This document shows, piece after piece, positions 15,538 to 22,968 of a stretch of DNA of 43,333 nt (position 1 is its first letter; every line of letters begins with the position of its first letter). The translations under genes and the position numbers were made by a program. Origin of the DNA: Dehalococcoidia bacterium (GTDB taxonomy: Bacteria > Chloroflexota > Dehalococcoidia > Tepidiformales > Tepidiformaceae); NCBI GenBank assembly GCA_022826585.1, contig JAJDUR010000116.1, positions 1 to 43,333 of the forward strand. Direction: 5' to 3'. The notes under the pieces were generated by a model. That model searched no databases. It worked only from the letters and a program-made list of their open reading frames with translations, and had not been told where the DNA came from.

Positions 15538-16686
15538 ATGGATGCGCGGGGCCGGATCGAGGAGCTTACGGGGGAGGCCGGATTCGACCTCGTGCGGTTC
15601 GCCGACGCGGGGACGCTGGAGGGGGCGCGGGAGGCGGCGCTGGCGGCGCGGGAGGCGGGGCGGCTGGCGGACCTGCACTGGATGACGGACGAGTGGATCG
15701 AGCGGGCGACGGAGCCGGCGGCCTTCCTGGCGGGAGCGAAGACGGTGGTGCTGCTCGCCATCACCGGGCACGCGCCGGACCCGGAGCGGCCCGCGGGCCG
15801 CGCGCGGGGGCGGGTGGCGCGGTACGCGCGCGGCCGCGACTACCACCGGCTGTTCGAATCGAAGCTGCGGCGGCTGGCGCGGGCCATCCGCGAGGAGCTG
15901 GGCGGGGAGGCGCGGGCGACGGTCGATTACGGGCCGCTGCTGGAGCGGCCGCTGGCGGCGCGGGCCGGGCTGGGGTGGCTGGGGAAGTCGACGATGCTGC
16001 TGGCGCCTGGCTTCGGGCCGTGGGTGCTGCTGGGGGCGATCGCGACAACGCTGGAGCTGGCCCCGGACGTTCCCCTGCGGAAGACCTGCGGGAGCTGCAC
16101 GCGCTGCATCGTCGCCTGTCCCACGGACGCGATCGCGCCGGACGGGGGCGTGCTCGATTCGCGCCTCTGCATCAGCTACCACACGATCGAGAGCCGCGAA
16201 GCAATCCCACGCGAGCTGCGGGCGAAGTTCGGGGACTGGATCTTCGGCTGCGACGATTGCCTCGACTCCTGCCCGGTGGGATCGGCAAACGAGGCCAGCC
16301 ACCCGGACCTCGCGCCCCCAGGTCCCGACGACGCGTTCCCGCCGCTGGCGGAGCTGCTGGCGCTGGACGAAGCGGCGTTCCGCGAGCGGTTCCGGGGGCG
16401 GGCGGTGCAGCGGGCCACGCGCGACGGCTTCCTGCGCAACGTCTGCGTCGCGCTGGGGAACGTGGGCACGGCGGAGGACGTGCCGGCGCTCACGGAGGCG
16501 CTGGGGGACGGGGCGGCGCTGGTGCGGGGGCACGCGGCCTGGGCGCTGGGCGAGATCGCGCGGCGGCACGGCGGGGAGGGGGCGGCGGCGGGGGCGCTGG
16601 CGGCGCGGCTGGGGGTGGAGGAGGAGGCGTGGGTGCGGGAGGAGATCGAGGCGGCGCTGGCGACCATAGAGGCGGGTCCGGGGTAG
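15538..16686 (+). CDS. queG: epoxyqueuosine reductase
   Basis: This 382-residue cobalamin and iron-sulfur enzyme performs the last step of queuosine tRNA modification, reducing epoxyqueuosine at the wobble base. The catalytic aspartate is D130 in TVDYGPLLERPLAARAGLGW. Ferredoxin-like cysteines are C184, C187, C190 and C194 (CGSCTRCIVACP), then C211, C238, C241 and C245 (CDDCLDSCPVG). The order is typical of two [4Fe-4S] clusters. The C-terminus has HEAT-like repeats (ALGNVGTAEDVPALTEAL, VRGHAAWALGEIA). The ATG at 15538 matches the family start, although the frame stays open upstream through the lexA region. It is divergent from lexA, 117 bp apart. Confidence 0.94.
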   Translation: MDARGRIEELTGEAGFDLVRFADAGTLEGAREAALAAREAGRLADLHWMTDEWIERATEPAAFLAGAKTVVLLAITGHAPDPERPAGRARGRVARYARGRDYHRLFESKLRRLARAIREELGGEARATVDYGPLLERPLAARAGLGWLGKSTMLLAPGFGPWVLLGAIATTLELAPDVPLRKTCGSCTRCIVACPTDAIAPDGGVLDSRLCISYHTIESREAIPRELRAKFGDWIFGCDDCLDSCPVGSANEASHPDLAPPGPDDAFPPLAELLALDEAAFRERFRGRAVQRATRDGFLRNVCVALGNVGTAEDVPALTEALGDGAALVRGHAAWALGEIARRHGGEGAAAGALAARLGVEEEAWVREEIEAALATIEAGPG

Positions 16687-16689
16687 GCT
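16684..16689 (+). promoter_or_regulatory. leaderless-type -10 (TAGGCT) for the GNAT gene
   Basis: TAGGCT begins with the queG stop codon and ends six bases before the ATG at 16696. No ribosome site fits between. Confidence 0.4.
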
Positions 16690-16695
16690 CGCCGG

Positions 16696-17172
16696 ATGTC
16701 GCCCGTCACGTCCGAGTCCGCCGTCACGCTGCGGGAGATCACGCCGGAGACCGCCGAGGCCATCCTCGCGCTGTCGGTGGCCGACTCGCAGAAGCACCTC
16801 GTGGCCTCGAACGAGCGCTCGATCGCGCAGGCGCACTTCGAGGAGTCGGCCTGGTTCCGGGCGGTTTACGCGGACGAGGAGCCGGTGGGGTTCGTGATGC
16901 TGCACGACGAAACCCTGCGCGCCGAGCCGCGGGAGGAGGGCTACCTCGTCCTGTGGCGGATGATGATCGACCAGCGTTTCCAGGGGATGGGGTTCGGCCG
17001 GGAGGTGATGCGGCTGGTGATCGACCACGCCCGCACGCGGCCGGGGGTGGCGCGCCTGCAGACGAGCTGGCGCCAGGAGGAGGGGAACGCGGGGGACTTC
17101 TACCGGAAGCTCGGGTTCACGCCGACGGAGGCGGACGAGGACGGGGAGATGTGGGCCTACCTGGAGCTGTGA
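16696..17172 (+). CDS. GNAT family N-acetyltransferase
   Basis: This 158-residue acetyl-CoA-dependent acetyltransferase has the pyrophosphate-binding loop QRFQGMGFGREVM (Q-x3-G-x-G, about 96-108). It is preceded by the beta4 strand YLVLWRMMID. The C-terminal FYRKLGFTPT is the usual beta5-alpha4 segment. The arrangement FEESAWFRAVY...EPVGFVMLHDE resembles spermidine/spermine acetyltransferases of BltD/PaiA type, but the substrate is uncertain. It begins 9 nt after queG and is convergent with a small minus-strand gene whose stop is 10 bp away. Confidence 0.87.
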   Translation: MSPVTSESAVTLREITPETAEAILALSVADSQKHLVASNERSIAQAHFEESAWFRAVYADEEPVGFVMLHDETLRAEPREEGYLVLWRMMIDQRFQGMGFGREVMRLVIDHARTRPGVARLQTSWRQEEGNAGDFYRKLGFTPTEADEDGEMWAYLEL

Positions 17173-17181
17173 GGCGAGACC

Positions 17182-17391
17182 CTAGACCCGCAGGCCGAGC
17201 AGCTCGCGCGTGACGGTGCCGTCGGTGGCGACGTTCACGACGACCCAGGTGACGCGCAGCTTGAAGCGCCCCTGGGCGGTATCCAGCCAGACCTCGTCGC
17301 CCTTCTCCCAGCGGTAGTCGGAATCGATGGTGGCGTAGTGCTGGCCCTTGCTGCCGGTGAACTCGTCGGCCTCGTAGAAATCGGTGCGCAT
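17182..17391 (-). CDS. small conserved-looking hypothetical protein, coupled to plsX
   Basis: This 69-residue protein is acidic at the N-terminus and beta-strand rich (HYATIDSDYRWEKGDEVWLD, RFKLRVTWVVVNV). It resembles a single small beta-barrel such as an SH3-like fold. There is no signal peptide or membrane segment. Its ATG overlaps the plsX stop as TGATG, so translation is probably coupled to plsX. This overlap is the main evidence that it is a real gene. I do not recognise a named family. Confidence 0.6.
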   Translation of the reverse strand: MRTDFYEADEFTGSKGQHYATIDSDYRWEKGDEVWLDTAQGRFKLRVTWVVVNVATDGTVTRELLGLRV

Positions 17392-18434
17392 CAGCCGGAG
17401 TCCTCCCCGTTGCCGTTGGCGGCGCTGGCGTCGGCGAGCCCGCGGGCGGGGAAGCGCTCGGCGATCTCGTGCATGTGGGCAAGGACGCCGTTCTCGACGG
17501 CCTCGCCGGCGGCGCGGATTCCGCCCATGATGGCGCGCGCGTCGGAGCGCCCGTGGGAGATGAAGACGACGCCATCGACACCGAGCAGTTGGGCGCCGCC
17601 GTACTCGGCGTAGTCGAGTCGGCGCTGGGCCTTGCGCAGCTCCGGCCGCAGGAGCATCCCCGCGACGAGGTTCCAGGGGGTAAGCTTCACGGCCCGCCGG
17701 AGCTCGTCGAAGAAGAGCTCGGCGACGCCCTCAACGGTCTTGATGAAGATGTTGCCGGTGAAGCCGTCCATGACGGCGACATCGGCGACGTGGTGGGGGA
17801 TCTGACCGGCCTCGATGTTGCCGACGAAGTTGAGGCCGCTGGCGCGGAGGGCGGTGTTCACCTCGATGATGAGCTGGTTGCCCTTCGAGTCCTCCTCCCC
17901 GATCGAGACGAGGCCGATGCGGGGCGAGGAGATGCCGTGGCTGAACTCCATGACGGCGGCGCCCATGTGGGCGTACTGGATGAGGTGGGCGGGGCGGGAG
18001 TCGGCATTGGCGCCGACGTCGAGGATCATCGTAGGGCCCCTGTCGCTGGTGGCGACGACCATGCCGAGGGCGGGGCGGGCGATGCCGGGGATGCGGCCGA
18101 GCCGGAGGAGGGCGGCGGCGAGGGTTGCGCCCGTGTTGCCGGCGGTCACGAAGGCGTCGGCCTCGCCCTGCTTGACGAGATTCATGCCGACGTTGATGGA
18201 GGCCTCGGGCTTGGCCTTGACCGCGTCGATCTTGTCGGCCATGTCGATCACGTCGCGGGCATCGACGAGGGTCACGTTGGCGGGCATGTCGTCGACTTCG
18301 GTGCGCACCTCCTCGGTGCGGCCGATAAGGAGCACCTCTCCTTCGAGGCGGCGGGCGGCGAGCAGCGCCCCCTTCACGACCTCGGCGGGGCCGTGGTCTC
18401 CACCCATGGCGTCGACAGCGACTCTTGGGGCCAT
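17391..18434 (-). CDS. plsX: phosphate acyltransferase PlsX
   Basis: This 347-residue enzyme converts acyl-ACP to acyl-phosphate, the acyl donor for PlsY in phospholipid synthesis. The N-terminus VAVDAMGGDHGPAEVVKGAL is diagnostic. DAFVTAGNTGATLAAALLRLGRIPGIARPALG, GPTMILDVGANADSRPAHL and VAVMDGFTGNIFIKTVEG (each read in part) are the conserved core segments. I start it at ATG 18434, with GGAGGAGC upstream, matching the family N-terminus. The usual neighbours (rpmF, fabH, fabD, acpP) are absent; instead a small protein gene overlaps its stop. It probably acts at the membrane face. Confidence 0.96.
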   Translation of the reverse strand: MAPRVAVDAMGGDHGPAEVVKGALLAARRLEGEVLLIGRTEEVRTEVDDMPANVTLVDARDVIDMADKIDAVKAKPEASINVGMNLVKQGEADAFVTAGNTGATLAAALLRLGRIPGIARPALGMVVATSDRGPTMILDVGANADSRPAHLIQYAHMGAAVMEFSHGISSPRIGLVSIGEEDSKGNQLIIEVNTALRASGLNFVGNIEAGQIPHHVADVAVMDGFTGNIFIKTVEGVAELFFDELRRAVKLTPWNLVAGMLLRPELRKAQRRLDYAEYGGAQLLGVDGVVFISHGRSDARAIMGGIRAAGEAVENGVLAHMHEIAERFPARGLADASAANGNGEDSG

Positions 18435-18498
18435 GCTCCTCCGCTCCGCCGTGCGTTCGATTCGCTCCAACTGCGCTCGCTCCCCTGCCCTGCCCAGC

Positions 18499-19287
18499 TT
18501 ACGAACGCCCGGGTCGGCTGCTCCTTTCCACGAGTTCGGCGGTAACAATCAGCCGCTCGCTGGCATTCGTCAATGCTGCGAGGGTGTAGTCGCCCCAGAC
18601 ATCGAGAACGCGCAGTCCGGCGGATTCGAGCATGGGCAGAAGCTCGCTTCGTGTTACGTAACGCAAAACGTGCTCGCTCTCCGAGCGCCGCACCCGCCCG
18701 TCCGCGGCCGTGCGCTCGTAGCGGACGCGGAGGCGGCGGGTCTGCGCGGCGAGGTCGTCGTGGCGGACGTGCCAGACGGTGAGCGACTCGCCGCCGGCCT
18801 CCCCGGCGAAGGCGAGGATGGGCTCGCCGTCGCCGTCGGGATCGAGCCAGTGGCCGGGGCCCGCGACATCGAGGGCCAGGCGGCCGCCGGGGGCGAGCGC
18901 GGCGGCGGCGTCCCGCAGGGCTGCGGCCTGCTCGTTCCCGGTGGCGCAGGCGAGCAGGACGTCGTTGGGCAGGATGATGGTGGCGAAGGCGGCAGGCGGG
19001 AGCGGAGCGCCGGGGAGGCGGCCATCGAGGAAGGTGACGGCGAGGGCCTCGGCGGCGGCGCGCTGCCGCGCGACGTCGAGCATCGCGGGTGAGGGGTCGA
19101 GGACGGTGACGGGGTGGCCGGCGCGGGCGAGGGGGAGAGCGATGCGCCCCGTGCCCGCGCCCACCTCGAGGACGGGGCCGCCCTGCTCGGCGGCGAAGGG
19201 CAGCCAGAAGACCAGGTCGTCGCCGCCCTCGCCGTGGATGGCGTCGTACCAGGCGGCGTCGACGGCGTAGGGGTCGGTCCCGGCCAT
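18499..19287 (-). CDS. class I SAM-dependent methyltransferase
   Basis: This 262-residue methyltransferase has motif I VLEVGAGTGRIALPLARAG (about 39-57) and motif II VTVLDPSPAMLDVAR. An acidic motif III region follows as VTFLDGRLPG, then LAPGGRLALDVAG as motif VI. The N-terminal AWYDAIHG resembles the small-molecule methyltransferases of the Methyltransf_25/11 group. No substrate-specific motif is recognised. The start at ATG 19287 has a TACGCT box 6 nt upstream. It lies 64 bp upstream of plsX on the same strand and may share its transcript. Confidence 0.87.
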   Translation of the reverse strand: MAGTDPYAVDAAWYDAIHGEGGDDLVFWLPFAAEQGGPVLEVGAGTGRIALPLARAGHPVTVLDPSPAMLDVARQRAAAEALAVTFLDGRLPGAPLPPAAFATIILPNDVLLACATGNEQAAALRDAAAALAPGGRLALDVAGPGHWLDPDGDGEPILAFAGEAGGESLTVWHVRHDDLAAQTRRLRVRYERTAADGRVRRSESEHVLRYVTRSELLPMLESAGLRVLDVWGDYTLAALTNASERLIVTAELVERSSRPGRS

Positions 19288-19293
19288 CGCGGG

Positions 19294-19299
19294 AGCGTA
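19294..19299 (-). promoter_or_regulatory. leaderless-type -10 (TACGCT) for the methyltransferase
   Basis: TACGCT on the minus strand is followed by six bases and the ATG at 19287. No Shine-Dalgarno sequence fits between. Confidence 0.5.
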
Positions 19300-19356
19300 C
19301 TACGCGGGGCCGGCGGGGTTGTGGGGCGCGGGGGCAGGGGTCAGAATCGCGGCGCC

Positions 19357-19875
19357 ATGAGCAGCGAAGACGCGATCCAGAACGCCGCCGACGAGCGCGC
19401 GATCACGCACATCCTGACCCGCTACGCGCGGGCCATCGACCGCTTCGACATGGAGATGCTGCGAACGGTCTACCACCCCGATGCGTACGACGACCACGGC
19501 AGCTACAAGGGCGATATCGACGGGTTCATCGAGTTCCTGAACGAGGTGCTGCCCCGCTTCGAGACGACGCAGCACTTTCTCGGGAACATGCACGTGGAGC
19601 TGGACGGGGACGTGGCGCACACGGAGACGTACTGCCAGGCGTGGCACCGCATCGCGGGAACGGACGGATCTCCCGACCACGACAGCGTGACGGGGCTGCG
19701 CTACGTGGACCGCTTCGAGCGGCGCGACGGGGAGTGGCGCATCGCCCGGCGGCAGATCGTGATCGACTGGAGCCGGGACGACCCGGTCGCGGGCGAGCAC
19801 GGGGGCCGCTCGCCGGACACGCAGTACGGCCGGCGCGACCACGACGACCCCGTGTACCACTTCGGGCGGGACTAG
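19357..19875 (+). CDS. SnoaL-like / NTF2-fold nuclear transport factor 2 family protein
   Basis: This 172-residue protein begins with ITHILTRYARAIDRFDMEMLRTVYHPDAYDDHGSY (read in part). That is the typical N-terminal helix pair of SnoaL_4 domain proteins (bile-acid dehydratase or naphthalene-dioxygenase beta-subunit fold). TQHFLGNMHVELDGDVAHTETYC and LRYVDRFERRDGEWRIARRQIVIDW complete the cone-shaped barrel. The conserved histidines and aspartates in the pocket suit a dehydratase, isomerase or binding role on steroid- or aromatic-like compounds. The start is ATG 19357. It is a single gene, divergent from the methyltransferase. Its stop lies inside the inverted-repeat element at 19872-19957. 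Confidence 0.85.
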   Translation: MSSEDAIQNAADERAITHILTRYARAIDRFDMEMLRTVYHPDAYDDHGSYKGDIDGFIEFLNEVLPRFETTQHFLGNMHVELDGDVAHTETYCQAWHRIAGTDGSPDHDSVTGLRYVDRFERRDGEWRIARRQIVIDWSRDDPVAGEHGGRSPDTQYGRRDHDDPVYHFGRD

Positions 19876-19957
19876 TGGCTCGTGGCTCGTGAATAGTGAC
19901 TGGTCCCACCCTCGCCCGGGCCACCGGGCCCGCTCCCGGTTCTTCATCAGTCACTAG
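19872..19957. repeat. 86-bp nested inverted-repeat element
   Basis: The element is bounded by CTAGTG and CACTAG. Inside are the 9-bp arms TAGTGACTG (19894-19902) and CAGTCACTA (19948-19956). At the centre is a G+C-rich hairpin with arms 19917-19922 and 19927-19932. The left part also holds short near-repeats of (A/T)GTGGCTCG. It begins at the stop codon of the SnoaL-like gene. It could be a REP/MITE-like intergenic repeat or a terminator serving both converging genes. Confidence 0.5.
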
Positions 19958-19970
19958 CTTGATCTGGCGA

Positions 19971-20306
19971 TCAGTCGAGCACCAGGGTATCGATTGTCGT
20001 GCCGAGCGACTCGGCGATGCGAGTCAACGCGGCTACGGAGCCCGACTTTCGGCCGTGCTCGATCTCAGAAAGGAAGCTGACTGCGACGCCGGAACGCTCC
20101 GACAGGCTGCGGAGGGTAAGTCCCCGGTAGTCGCGGAAGGCACGGAGGGGGCTGGCGCCGTCCATGATGGCGAGCGCCACCTGGTGCGGGATCCTCGCAT
20201 CAGTTGCCGCCTCGGCAGCGGCAAGCCGGTCCTCGAGTTCGGCCGTCCGTTCGACCAGCGCGTCGTACTCCTCGCGTGACAAGGTGACGGTCTCACTGGC
20301 GCTCAT
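19971..20306 (-). CDS. XRE-family helix-turn-helix antitoxin
   Basis: This 111-residue protein has an N-terminal coiled coil (about 12-36, YDALVERTAELEDRLAAAEA). A Cro/CI-type HTH follows (about 52-105, LTLRSLSERSGVAVSFLSEIEHG then VAALTRIAESLGTTIDTLV, read in part). It sits directly after the RelE-like toxin gene, overlapping it by 14 bp. It has a GGAGG site before its ATG at 20306. The order toxin then antitoxin is that of HigBA-type modules. It should neutralise the toxin and repress the pair, probably through the palindrome at 20579-20593. Confidence 0.88.
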   Translation of the reverse strand: MSASETVTLSREEYDALVERTAELEDRLAAAEAATDARIPHQVALAIMDGASPLRAFRDYRGLTLRSLSERSGVAVSFLSEIEHGRKSGSVAALTRIAESLGTTIDTLVLD

Positions 20307-20556
20307 ACGCTTCCCTCCGATGCCGAACTCTCAGGATGACCATGGCTGGGGGCTCTCCCTGCTCCATGCCGAAGATGACCCGGTAGCTGCCGACCCTCAG
20401 CCGGTAGTGGTCGCTGCCGGTCAAGGGCGTTACCTGCCTGGCAAGCGACCCCGGATCCTGAGCGTACTGCTCGATCTTGCCCACGATCCGTTCGCGATCC
20501 CGACCGGAGAGACGGCGCATGTCCCGGATCGCCCGGGTTGCCCACTCGATGTCCAT
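20293..20556 (-). CDS. RelE/ParE-family toxin
   Basis: This 87-residue protein has the compact RelE fold order. It contains WATRAIRDMRRLSGRDRERIVGKIEQ (two helices), PLTGSDHYRLRVGSYRVIF (core strands with the basic R-x-R and YRV) and VRHRREAY (C-terminal catalytic-type R...R..Y). RelE toxins cut mRNA on the ribosome; ParE relatives poison gyrase. The YRV and terminal HR-x3-Y pattern favours RelE. I use the ATG at 20556. A TTG at 20577 would add seven residues with no better ribosome site. It is followed by the XRE antitoxin, so the module looks intact. The region is lower in G+C than its surroundings. Confidence 0.87.
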   Translation of the reverse strand: MDIEWATRAIRDMRRLSGRDRERIVGKIEQYAQDPGSLARQVTPLTGSDHYRLRVGSYRVIFGMEQGEPPAMVILRVRHRREAYERQ

Positions 20557-20578
20557 CCACGTTTCGCCCCGATTCAAT

Positions 20579-20593
20579 TTCGCTTATAGCGAA
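20579..20593. promoter_or_regulatory. palindromic operator candidate of the toxin-antitoxin pair
   Basis: TTCGCT-TAT-AGCGAA is a 6-bp inverted repeat with a 3-nt centre, 23 bp upstream of the toxin ATG. It contains TATAAG on the minus strand, a possible -10. XRE antitoxins usually bind such sites to repress their own operon. Confidence 0.6.
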
Positions 20594-20635
20594 CAGCGCG
20601 TCAAGGGGCGCGATGACCTGTGTACTACTTGGGCG

Positions 20636-21187
20636 CTAGCGCTGTGGGGGATCCAGCGCGTCGCCGGCCATGAACTCGAGCTGGCGGTCGGTCATGCGCT
20701 CCACGCCGAAGAGGCGGAAGACGATGCGGGCGATCGCCATGATCACGCGCGGTCCCTTGAACGACTCTTCGCTCGTGAGGAGCGCGCCGCCGTTCGAGCG
20801 CTCGACCTCCCAGGCATGGACGGCGTCGACCCAGAGGTAGCGCGCGCTCCAGGCGACGCGGCGGCCCTCGTCGACCTCGACGACGGTGAGGTTGAAGACG
20901 GGCAGGAAGGGTCCGCGGCGGACCTGCTCGCGGTAGCGCCTGCCCACGACCCACCAGCGGCCATCGGCGGGCGGGGGCTCGCCGATGGGGCGGACCCAGC
21001 GGATGTAGCGGTCGCGCTCGGGCCAGCGAGGCAGGTCGATGAGCGCCTTCCAGACGGCCTCTGCGGGGGCGTCGACCTGGAGGCTGCGCCGGATCACGAG
21101 GCGCGGCTCGAAGAGCCGGGCGACGGCTTCGCGCAGCGGCGGGAGGCGGAAGGAGCCTCTCCGGAAGGCCTGCGGGCTGGCTATCAT
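20636..21187 (-). CDS. SRPBCC family protein (polyketide cyclase/lipid-binding-like)
   Basis: This 183-residue protein has the SRPBCC (START/Bet v1-like) pattern. RRSLQVDAPAEAVWKALIDLPRWPERDRYI (read in part) is the first strand and the two pocket-closing helices. WVVGRRYREQV and LTVVEVDEGRRVAWSARYL are curved-sheet strands, and a long C-terminal helix follows. Members bind hydrophobic ligands; some are cyclases or aromatases. I choose the ATG at 21187 because a TACGAT box sits 7 nt upstream. The alternative ATG at 21196 lies inside that box. It is divergent from the SDR pair at 21223. Confidence 0.8.
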   Translation of the reverse strand: MIASPQAFRRGSFRLPPLREAVARLFEPRLVIRRSLQVDAPAEAVWKALIDLPRWPERDRYIRWVRPIGEPPPADGRWWVVGRRYREQVRRGPFLPVFNLTVVEVDEGRRVAWSARYLWVDAVHAWEVERSNGGALLTSEESFKGPRVIMAIARIVFRLFGVERMTDRQLEFMAGDALDPPQR

Positions 21188-21194
21188 GGCGCGC

Positions 21195-21200
21195 ATCGTA
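21195..21200 (-). promoter_or_regulatory. leaderless-type -10 (TACGAT) for the SRPBCC gene
   Basis: TACGAT on the minus strand is followed by seven bases and the ATG at 21187. If real, it rules out the more upstream ATG at 21196, which overlaps the hexamer. Confidence 0.45.
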
Positions 21201-21222
21201 CAGCCGTGCGGAGGGAGGGATC

Positions 21223-22089
21223 ATGCCGGGACGTCTACCGGGGCAATCGGCGATCGTGACCGGAGCGGCGCTCGGGCTGGGCAACGCCTTCGCCCGGGCG
21301 CTCGCAAGCGAAGGCGCCAGCGTGACGGCCTGTGACGTGCGCGAGGAGGTGCACGACCTCGTGCCGGCGCTGGAGGCGGCGGGCGTCGAGGCGCAGGCAT
21401 TCGTGGCCGACGTGGGCGTGGCGGAGGACGTGCGCCGGGTGGTCGACGGGCACGTGCAGCGCTTCGGCGGCGTGGACGTGCTCGTGAGCAACGCGGGCGT
21501 CTGGCGAGCCAGCACGGCCACGGACGACCTCGACAAGACGCTCGACGACTACGACTTCGTCGTGAACACGAACCTGAAGGGGGTGTACCTGTTCGGGCGG
21601 GCGGTCATCCCGCACATGATCGCGGGCGGCGGCGGGAACATCGTGCACATCGCCAGCGACCACATCGCGACCTGCGGCACGCCCTACCGTCGCGGCTGCG
21701 ACGAGGCGCCCGACTGCGTCTGGAGGGACCAGGGGCCGCGCCCGACGGGCGGCGGTCCCGACATGGACCTGTACGACGCCTCGAAGTGGGGCATCAACGG
21801 CTTCACGATCCCGTGGTCGAAGGCGCTGCGGGAGCAGAACATCCGCGTGAACGGGCTCTGCATGGGGGCGACCGACTCGCACATGGTGCGCACCTTCCAC
21901 GAGCAGAACCCGGACTCGGGCATCCTCGTCGGCGCGATGCGGGCGGAGGACGTGGCGGAGCTGATGATCGAGCTGATCGACGAAGGTCCGGAGGGGCGCA
22001 CGGGGAACAACGTCAACATCGCCGTGGGGCACCCGATCGAGCTGCCGCCGCCCGGCTCGCTCTACATCTACTCGGAGGCGACGGCATGA
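21223..22089 (+). CDS. short-chain dehydrogenase/reductase with a cysteine-containing insertion
   Basis: This 288-residue SDR has the cofactor motif TGAALGLG (13-20), the structural motif SNAG (89-92), the catalytic serine S145 and Y184-x3-K188. The D at 38 suggests NAD(H) preference. Between the serine and the tyrosine there is an extra segment of about 30 residues (150-180) with three cysteines (C151, C159, C165). It is absent from the otherwise similar gene that follows. Insertion at this place usually shapes the substrate lid. A GAGGGAGGG site precedes the ATG. The next SDR starts at an ATGA overlap, so the two are co-translated and may form a heteromeric or sequential pair. Confidence 0.9.
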   Translation: MPGRLPGQSAIVTGAALGLGNAFARALASEGASVTACDVREEVHDLVPALEAAGVEAQAFVADVGVAEDVRRVVDGHVQRFGGVDVLVSNAGVWRASTATDDLDKTLDDYDFVVNTNLKGVYLFGRAVIPHMIAGGGGNIVHIASDHIATCGTPYRRGCDEAPDCVWRDQGPRPTGGGPDMDLYDASKWGINGFTIPWSKALREQNIRVNGLCMGATDSHMVRTFHEQNPDSGILVGAMRAEDVAELMIELIDEGPEGRTGNNVNIAVGHPIELPPPGSLYIYSEATA

Positions 22090-22898
22090 GTGGGCTGCTG
22101 GACGGGCAATCGGCGATCGTGACGGGGTCGGCCGGGGGCATCGGCGCGGGCTTCGCGGAGGTGCTGGCCGAGGAGGGCGCCCACGTCACCCTCTGCGACG
22201 TACAGGAGACCGTGCTGGAGGTCGCGGCCGCCATCCGCGAGTCCGGCGGGAACGCCCAGGCGCTCGTGGCCGACGTCTCGAAGCGCGAGGACGTCGAGCG
22301 CGTGGTCGCGTCGGCGGTGGAGGCAGGGGGCGGGCTCGACCTGCTCGTGAACAACGCCGGCCGCTGGACGTCGAGCCCTGTCACGGACGAGTGGGAGAAG
22401 GCCGTCTCGGACTGGGACCTGATCATGGACACGAACTTCAAGGGCGTCGTGATGTTCGGGCGCGCCTGCGTGCCCCACCTGATTGCTCGCGGGGGCGGGA
22501 ACATCATCAACATCAGCACGTACTACGTGCTGCCCGCCCGCAGCAACGGCACGAACCCGCCGGGCACCGACCTTTACGCCTCCTCGAAGTGGGCGATGAA
22601 CGGGCTCACGCAGGCGTGGTCGCAGAAGCTGGCGGAGCACGGCATCCGCGTGAACGCGCTCTGCATGGGGGCGACGGACGCGCCCATGCTGCGCAACCTC
22701 TCCCGGGGCGACCCGGACCCGGCCTTCGTGGCGACGTGGATGACGCCGCGCCAGATCGCGGGCCTCGCGCTCGACATCATCCGCGAGGGTCCGGAAGGGC
22801 GCACGGGCGAGAACGTGGGCGCCTGGGTGGGCGTGCCGGTCGAGCTGGGGCCGCGCAAGCCCCCGCACGAAGCGATCGCCGGGACGCCGGTGCGGTAG
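22086..22898 (+). CDS. short-chain dehydrogenase/reductase
   Basis: This 270-residue SDR has TGSAGGIG (13-20), NNAG (89-92), S144 and Y164-x3-K168. It is clearly paralogous to the preceding gene, sharing for example GQSAIVTG, VRxDIGRACVP-like helices and HGIRVNALCMGATDAPM. It lacks the cysteine insertion. The C-terminal GRTGENVGAWVGVPVELG parallels GRTGNNVNIAVGHPIELP upstream, which is unlike the usual SDR C-terminus. The pair therefore belongs to one subfamily. The ATG overlaps the previous stop (ATGA). Substrate unknown; a secondary alcohol or hydroxy-acyl compound is likely from the cluster context. Confidence 0.9.
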   Translation: MSGLLDGQSAIVTGSAGGIGAGFAEVLAEEGAHVTLCDVQETVLEVAAAIRESGGNAQALVADVSKREDVERVVASAVEAGGGLDLLVNNAGRWTSSPVTDEWEKAVSDWDLIMDTNFKGVVMFGRACVPHLIARGGGNIINISTYYVLPARSNGTNPPGTDLYASSKWAMNGLTQAWSQKLAEHGIRVNALCMGATDAPMLRNLSRGDPDPAFVATWMTPRQIAGLALDIIREGPEGRTGENVGAWVGVPVELGPRKPPHEAIAGTPVR

Positions 22899-22968
22899 GG
22901 AAGCGCTTGGAGACAGGCGAGAGCGGGTTGCTCGCGGCCAGGCCGGCCGGACCAGGGTTCGGGGCGCC

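Noticed and set aside
20557-20577. TTG at 20577 as the toxin start
   Set aside because: It adds seven residues that do not fit the RelE N-terminus and lies next to the presumed operator. The ATG at 20556 gives the usual length.
21188-21196. ATG at 21196 as the SRPBCC start
   Set aside because: That codon overlaps the TACGAT hexamer placed correctly for the ATG at 21187. It remains a possible alternative.
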